NCBI GenBank assembly: GCA_016710365.1
Contig: JADJVW010000009.1
Span: forward strand, 129,480 to 193,479
DNA length: 64,000 nucleotides
Reading direction: 5' to 3'
DNA from: Candidatus Caldilinea saccharophila
GTDB lineage: Bacteria > Chloroflexota > Anaerolineae > Caldilineales > Caldilineaceae
The translations under genes were made by a program, and so were the position numbers. The first letter of the stretch is position 1; each line of letters opens with the position of its first letter. Below the pieces are notes generated by a model, which saw only the letters and a program-made list of their open reading frames with translations, was not told the DNA's origin and ran no database searches. Below, piece by piece: positions 61,409-64,000 of the stretch.

Positions 61409-62287
61409 TTACCCTTTAATCGCTCCAATAGTGAGATTATTTAACAGTTGATTGTGCCCGGCGATGAAAATGGCGATGATAGGCAGCGTGGCAATAAACG
61501 CACCGGCCAGGATCATACCGTACTCGATACGATAGAGGCCGATCAGCGTCGCCAACCCGACCGGATAGGTGAATTTTTCGGTGCTGCGCAGCACGATCAG
61601 TGGCCAGAGATAGTCGTTCCAGGAAGCCAAAAAGACGAGCACCGCCAGCACCGAGAGCGCGCCGCGCGAGAGTGGCAGCCCGATGCGCCAGAAGATGCCC
61701 CAGTCCGACGCGCCGTCGATTCTGGCCGCATCAACCAACTCACTGGGCACGGCCAACATGCTCTGCCGCATAAAGAAGGCGCCGAACGCGCTCACCGCAC
61801 CAGGAATGATGATCGCCCAATAGGTGTCCAGCCAGCCGATGCGCACCATCATCAGAAAGAGTGGCACCAGCGTCACCTGGAAGGGAAAGGTCAGGGTGGC
61901 GAGCAGGATAATAAAGAGCACACGCTTGCCCTTAAATTCGAACTTGGCAAAGCCCCAACCGACCATCGAGGCGACGAGCAGCGTCAGCGCAGTCTGCGAC
62001 ACGGCAATGATGGCGCTGTTGGCAAACTGGCGCAGGTAGGGGATCTCGTCGCCGCTGAGCAGGCGGTTGTAGTTCTCCAGCGTAGGGTTGCGCGGGAGAA
62101 TCGTCAACGGGATACCGAAAATCTCGGCGTTGAACTTGAACGAGCCGGCGATCATGTAGACAAAGGGCGCGCCGACCAGAATGGCGCTCAGCACCAGCAA
62201 CACATAGACCAAGCCAGTTTCTATACCCAGCCAGCGCATCGGCTGACCAGCCTTTCGGTCGGTCGATCCTGTTGTGACGGCTGCCAT
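61409..62287 (-). CDS. Carbohydrate ABC transporter permease (MalG/UgpE-like)
   Basis: A 292-residue permease with six membrane segments. The EAA loop reads ELVDAARIDGASDWGIFWRI, typical of CUT1 sugar transporters, and the C-terminus ends LLNNLTIGAIKG. GGAGG lies 7 bases before ATG 62287, inside the preceding permease gene, so the two are translationally coupled. It forms the membrane channel with the next permease. The ATPase subunit is not encoded here and, as is common for CUT1 systems, may be a shared MsmK-like protein elsewhere. Confidence 0.9.
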   Translation of the reverse strand: MAAVTTGSTDRKAGQPMRWLGIETGLVYVLLVLSAILVGAPFVYMIAGSFKFNAEIFGIPLTILPRNPTLENYNRLLSGDEIPYLRQFANSAIIAVSQTALTLLVASMVGWGFAKFEFKGKRVLFIILLATLTFPFQVTLVPLFLMMVRIGWLDTYWAIIIPGAVSAFGAFFMRQSMLAVPSELVDAARIDGASDWGIFWRIGLPLSRGALSVLAVLVFLASWNDYLWPLIVLRSTEKFTYPVGLATLIGLYRIEYGMILAGAFIATLPIIAIFIAGHNQLLNNLTIGAIKG

Positions 62288-62288
62288 G

Positions 62289-63173
62289 TCAATCCTCCTG
62301 GAAGATGCCAAGCAGCCGGCCTTGCAGCAAGGTCAGCAGCAGGATGACCACCGCCAACGCATAGCCGATCGAGGCTGCATAGCCGAACTTGAGAAAGCGA
62401 AAGCCGGTGAGGTAGAGATACATCGTCATAAAGAGACCGGCGTTGTTGGTGCCGCCCTGCGCGCCCACCAGAATCGACGGCTCGGCAAAGAGATTGTAGG
62501 AGCCGATGATGGCAAAGGTCAGCACGAAGACGAGCGTCGGGCGCAGCAGCGGCAGTGTGACAAAGCGAAAGACCTGCCAGCGGTTGGCGCCGTCGATCGT
62601 CGCCGCCTCGCGCACCTCCATCGAAATGGTTTGCAAGCCGGCCATGAAGTAGAGGGCGTTGATGCCGGTGTAGCGCCACAGCCCCACGATGATGATCGAC
62701 GGCATGATCCAGGCCGGGTCCTGCAGCCAGCGCACAGCCGGCAGCCCCAGCGGCTTGAGGAGGTAGTTGTTGATCAGGCCGTACTCGGCGCCGAAGACCA
62801 ACGTGAAAATGATGCCGACCACCACGCCGGCCGTGATGTTGGGCGAGAAAAAGAAGAGCCGGAAAAACTCGCGCCCCGGCAGTGTGCGCCGGAAGAGTAC
62901 GAGCGCTAGGAGCAGCGCGACCGGCACGATGACAAAGATGCTGCCCAACGCATAGTAGCTTGTGTTGAAGAGCGCCTTCAGGAAAGTTTCGTCTTCAAAA
63001 AGATTGAGGTAATTGCCGAGACCAATAAACTTTGGCTCGCTGCCGATGCCCACCTGTTGAAAGAAGCTCAGATAGAACGCCCAGAGCACCGGGTAGAGAA
63101 AGAAGATCGCATAACCGATAAAAAAAGGGCTGATAAAGAGATAGGGCGCTGCCTGTCGCCTCCATTTAGTCAT
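62289..63173 (-). CDS. Carbohydrate ABC transporter permease (MalF/UgpA-like)
   Basis: A 294-residue permease starting MTKWRRQAAPYLFISPFFIG, with six membrane segments and the EAA loop MEVREAATIDGANRWQVFRF. It pairs with the second permease. The start at 63173 follows GGAGAG. A longer open frame reaches back into the binding-protein gene, but only because the frame break there removes its stop; the true boundary is clear from the family start. Confidence 0.9.
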   Translation of the reverse strand: MTKWRRQAAPYLFISPFFIGYAIFFLYPVLWAFYLSFFQQVGIGSEPKFIGLGNYLNLFEDETFLKALFNTSYYALGSIFVIVPVALLLALVLFRRTLPGREFFRLFFFSPNITAGVVVGIIFTLVFGAEYGLINNYLLKPLGLPAVRWLQDPAWIMPSIIIVGLWRYTGINALYFMAGLQTISMEVREAATIDGANRWQVFRFVTLPLLRPTLVFVLTFAIIGSYNLFAEPSILVGAQGGTNNAGLFMTMYLYLTGFRFLKFGYAASIGYALAVVILLLTLLQGRLLGIFQED

Positions 63174-63255
63174 GATGCAACTCTCCGCAGTGGTGTCATC
63201 AGGGGAGCTGCCAGCGACGCCGCGCCAGCAACTCCCCACCAACCGAACGAATAGA

Positions 63256-64000
63256 TCAGCCTTGTTCTTCTGCCATCGTCTTGCGAATTCCTTCTGCGAC
63301 CTGCGTGAACGCATCCGCGGGCGCCAGCTTGCCGTCCCACATATCCTGCCACAGCGGCTCCAGCTTGCTACCCATTTCGGCGCGATAGGGGCTCTGATAC
63401 TGCGCCGGCACGCTTGGCCAACTTCGGCAAAGAGCGCACCGAGCACCTGGCCGGAGAAGTACTCGTCGGGCTGTTGCAACCGCGGGTCAGACATGGCCGG
63501 GATAAAGGGCGGGAAGAGGTTGGTCAGCTCGTAGCGCAACACATTGCCTTCTTTGGAGAGCATGCTGTACTCCTGGAAGTTCCACGCCTCTTCGACGTTC
63601 GGGCTGGTCTTGACGATGCAGTTGCCGGTGCCGCCCCAGCAGCTCGTGCGCACGCCGCCGCTTTCCCACGCCGGCATGGCAATCGCTTTCCACTTGCCCG
63701 ACAGATCGGGTGCGTTGTCCTTGAAGAAACCAGCGTACCAGTCTGCGCCGACGCGCGAGAGCCACTTGCCCTCATTGATGGCCGCCCACCACTCGTTGCC
63801 GCCGGAGACGCCGCCGGTCTGAGTGTCGGCAATGCCGTATTGGTCGCGCCAGGCGAGGATGCTGTTCATCGTGTCGATCGACAGGTCGGTGTCCAGCGCG
63901 ACGTTGCCGTCGGCGTCGAACCAGTCGCCGCCACGCTGGCGCAGCAGAGCCCCGTGGTCTTCGAAAGGAATGGCCTTGACATCGTCGCTGGAAACCTGCT
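63256..64000 (-). CDS. ABC transporter sugar-binding protein, 5' part missing (one frame break)
   Basis: The C-terminal part of an extracellular solute-binding protein (SBP family 1). It reads MPAWESGGVRTSCWGGTGNC, SPNVEEAWNFQEYSMLSKEG and PAMSDPRLQQPDEYFSGQVL. It then crosses a frame break near 63412 (in GGCCAAGCGTG) to MGSKLEPLWQDMWDGKLAPA and IRKTMAEEQ, stopping at 63256. The signal peptide lies beyond the window edge. It captures the sugar outside the cell for the two permeases and is first in the operon. SBPs of this type often bind oligosaccharides. Confidence 0.85.

Noticed and set aside
62289..63869. Fusion of sugar-binding protein and permease in one frame
   Set aside because: The long frame exists only because of the break near 63412; repairing it restores a stop at 63256 and a normal permease start at 63173.

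Overview
The window is a GC-rich bacterial chromosome segment, most likely from the phylum Chloroflexota (Anaerolineae or Caldilinea-like). This rests on remembered resemblance: a small nuoB-nuoCD-nuoI cluster, a long DnaE, an F420-type LLM oxidoreductase fused to an SCP2 domain, and a Gram-positive-like envelope polysaccharide cluster without LPS core genes. It cannot be proved from the sequence alone. There is no phage, plasmid, IS or CRISPR signal. One tRNA gene is present.

Layout. 1-5.1 kb: a secreted subtilase (cut by the window edge) divergent from a partial complex I operon. 5.2-6.9 kb: a metallo-hydrolase with two small cysteine-containing proteins. 6.9-16.3 kb: an FAD oxidoreductase, DNA polymerase III alpha and assorted metabolic genes. 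16.4-26.9 kb: an MFS transporter, a phosphorylase-like protein, an M16C peptidase, a flavin reductase, a cytochrome c lipoprotein, an SH3-domain protein and a UvrD-type helicase. 27-42.8 kb: a surface polysaccharide cluster (flippase, FkbM and other methyltransferases, GT2, GT4 and GT-C glycosyltransferases, an O-antigen-ligase-like protein fused to TPRs, and a WecA/MraY-type initiating transferase), mostly with 4-base start/stop overlaps. 43-47.5 kb, minus strand: a vWA protein, a PP2C phosphatase and an unusual protein kinase, a TerY-type signalling triad. The end of the kinase frame runs through three tandem palindromic repeats. A tRNA-Arg(TCT) with its own terminator follows. 47.8-53.2 kb, minus strand: a UbiA-type prenyltransferase with a coupled membrane protein, then a GT-C, FecR-like and TPR operon.

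53.5-64 kb is a hexuronate locus. On the plus strand are glucuronate isomerase (uxaC) and an SDR resembling fructuronate (D-mannonate) reductase. Converging on the minus strand are a sugar ABC transporter (binding protein, two permeases), a large alpha-glucuronidase-like hydrolase, a GntR/FCD regulator, and one polypeptide joining a UroD-family methyltransferase to a corrinoid-binding domain. I infer that this locus may import and split methylated glucuronides (such as 4-O-methylglucuronate from xylan), remove the methyl group through a cobalamin-dependent O-demethylase, and feed glucuronate into the isomerase route. This is the most interesting candidate system here.

About fifteen single-base frame breaks fall inside otherwise well-conserved genes, several at G, C or T runs. 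I read these as sequencing or assembly errors rather than decay. The affected genes are annotated as whole genes, with the approximate break given.
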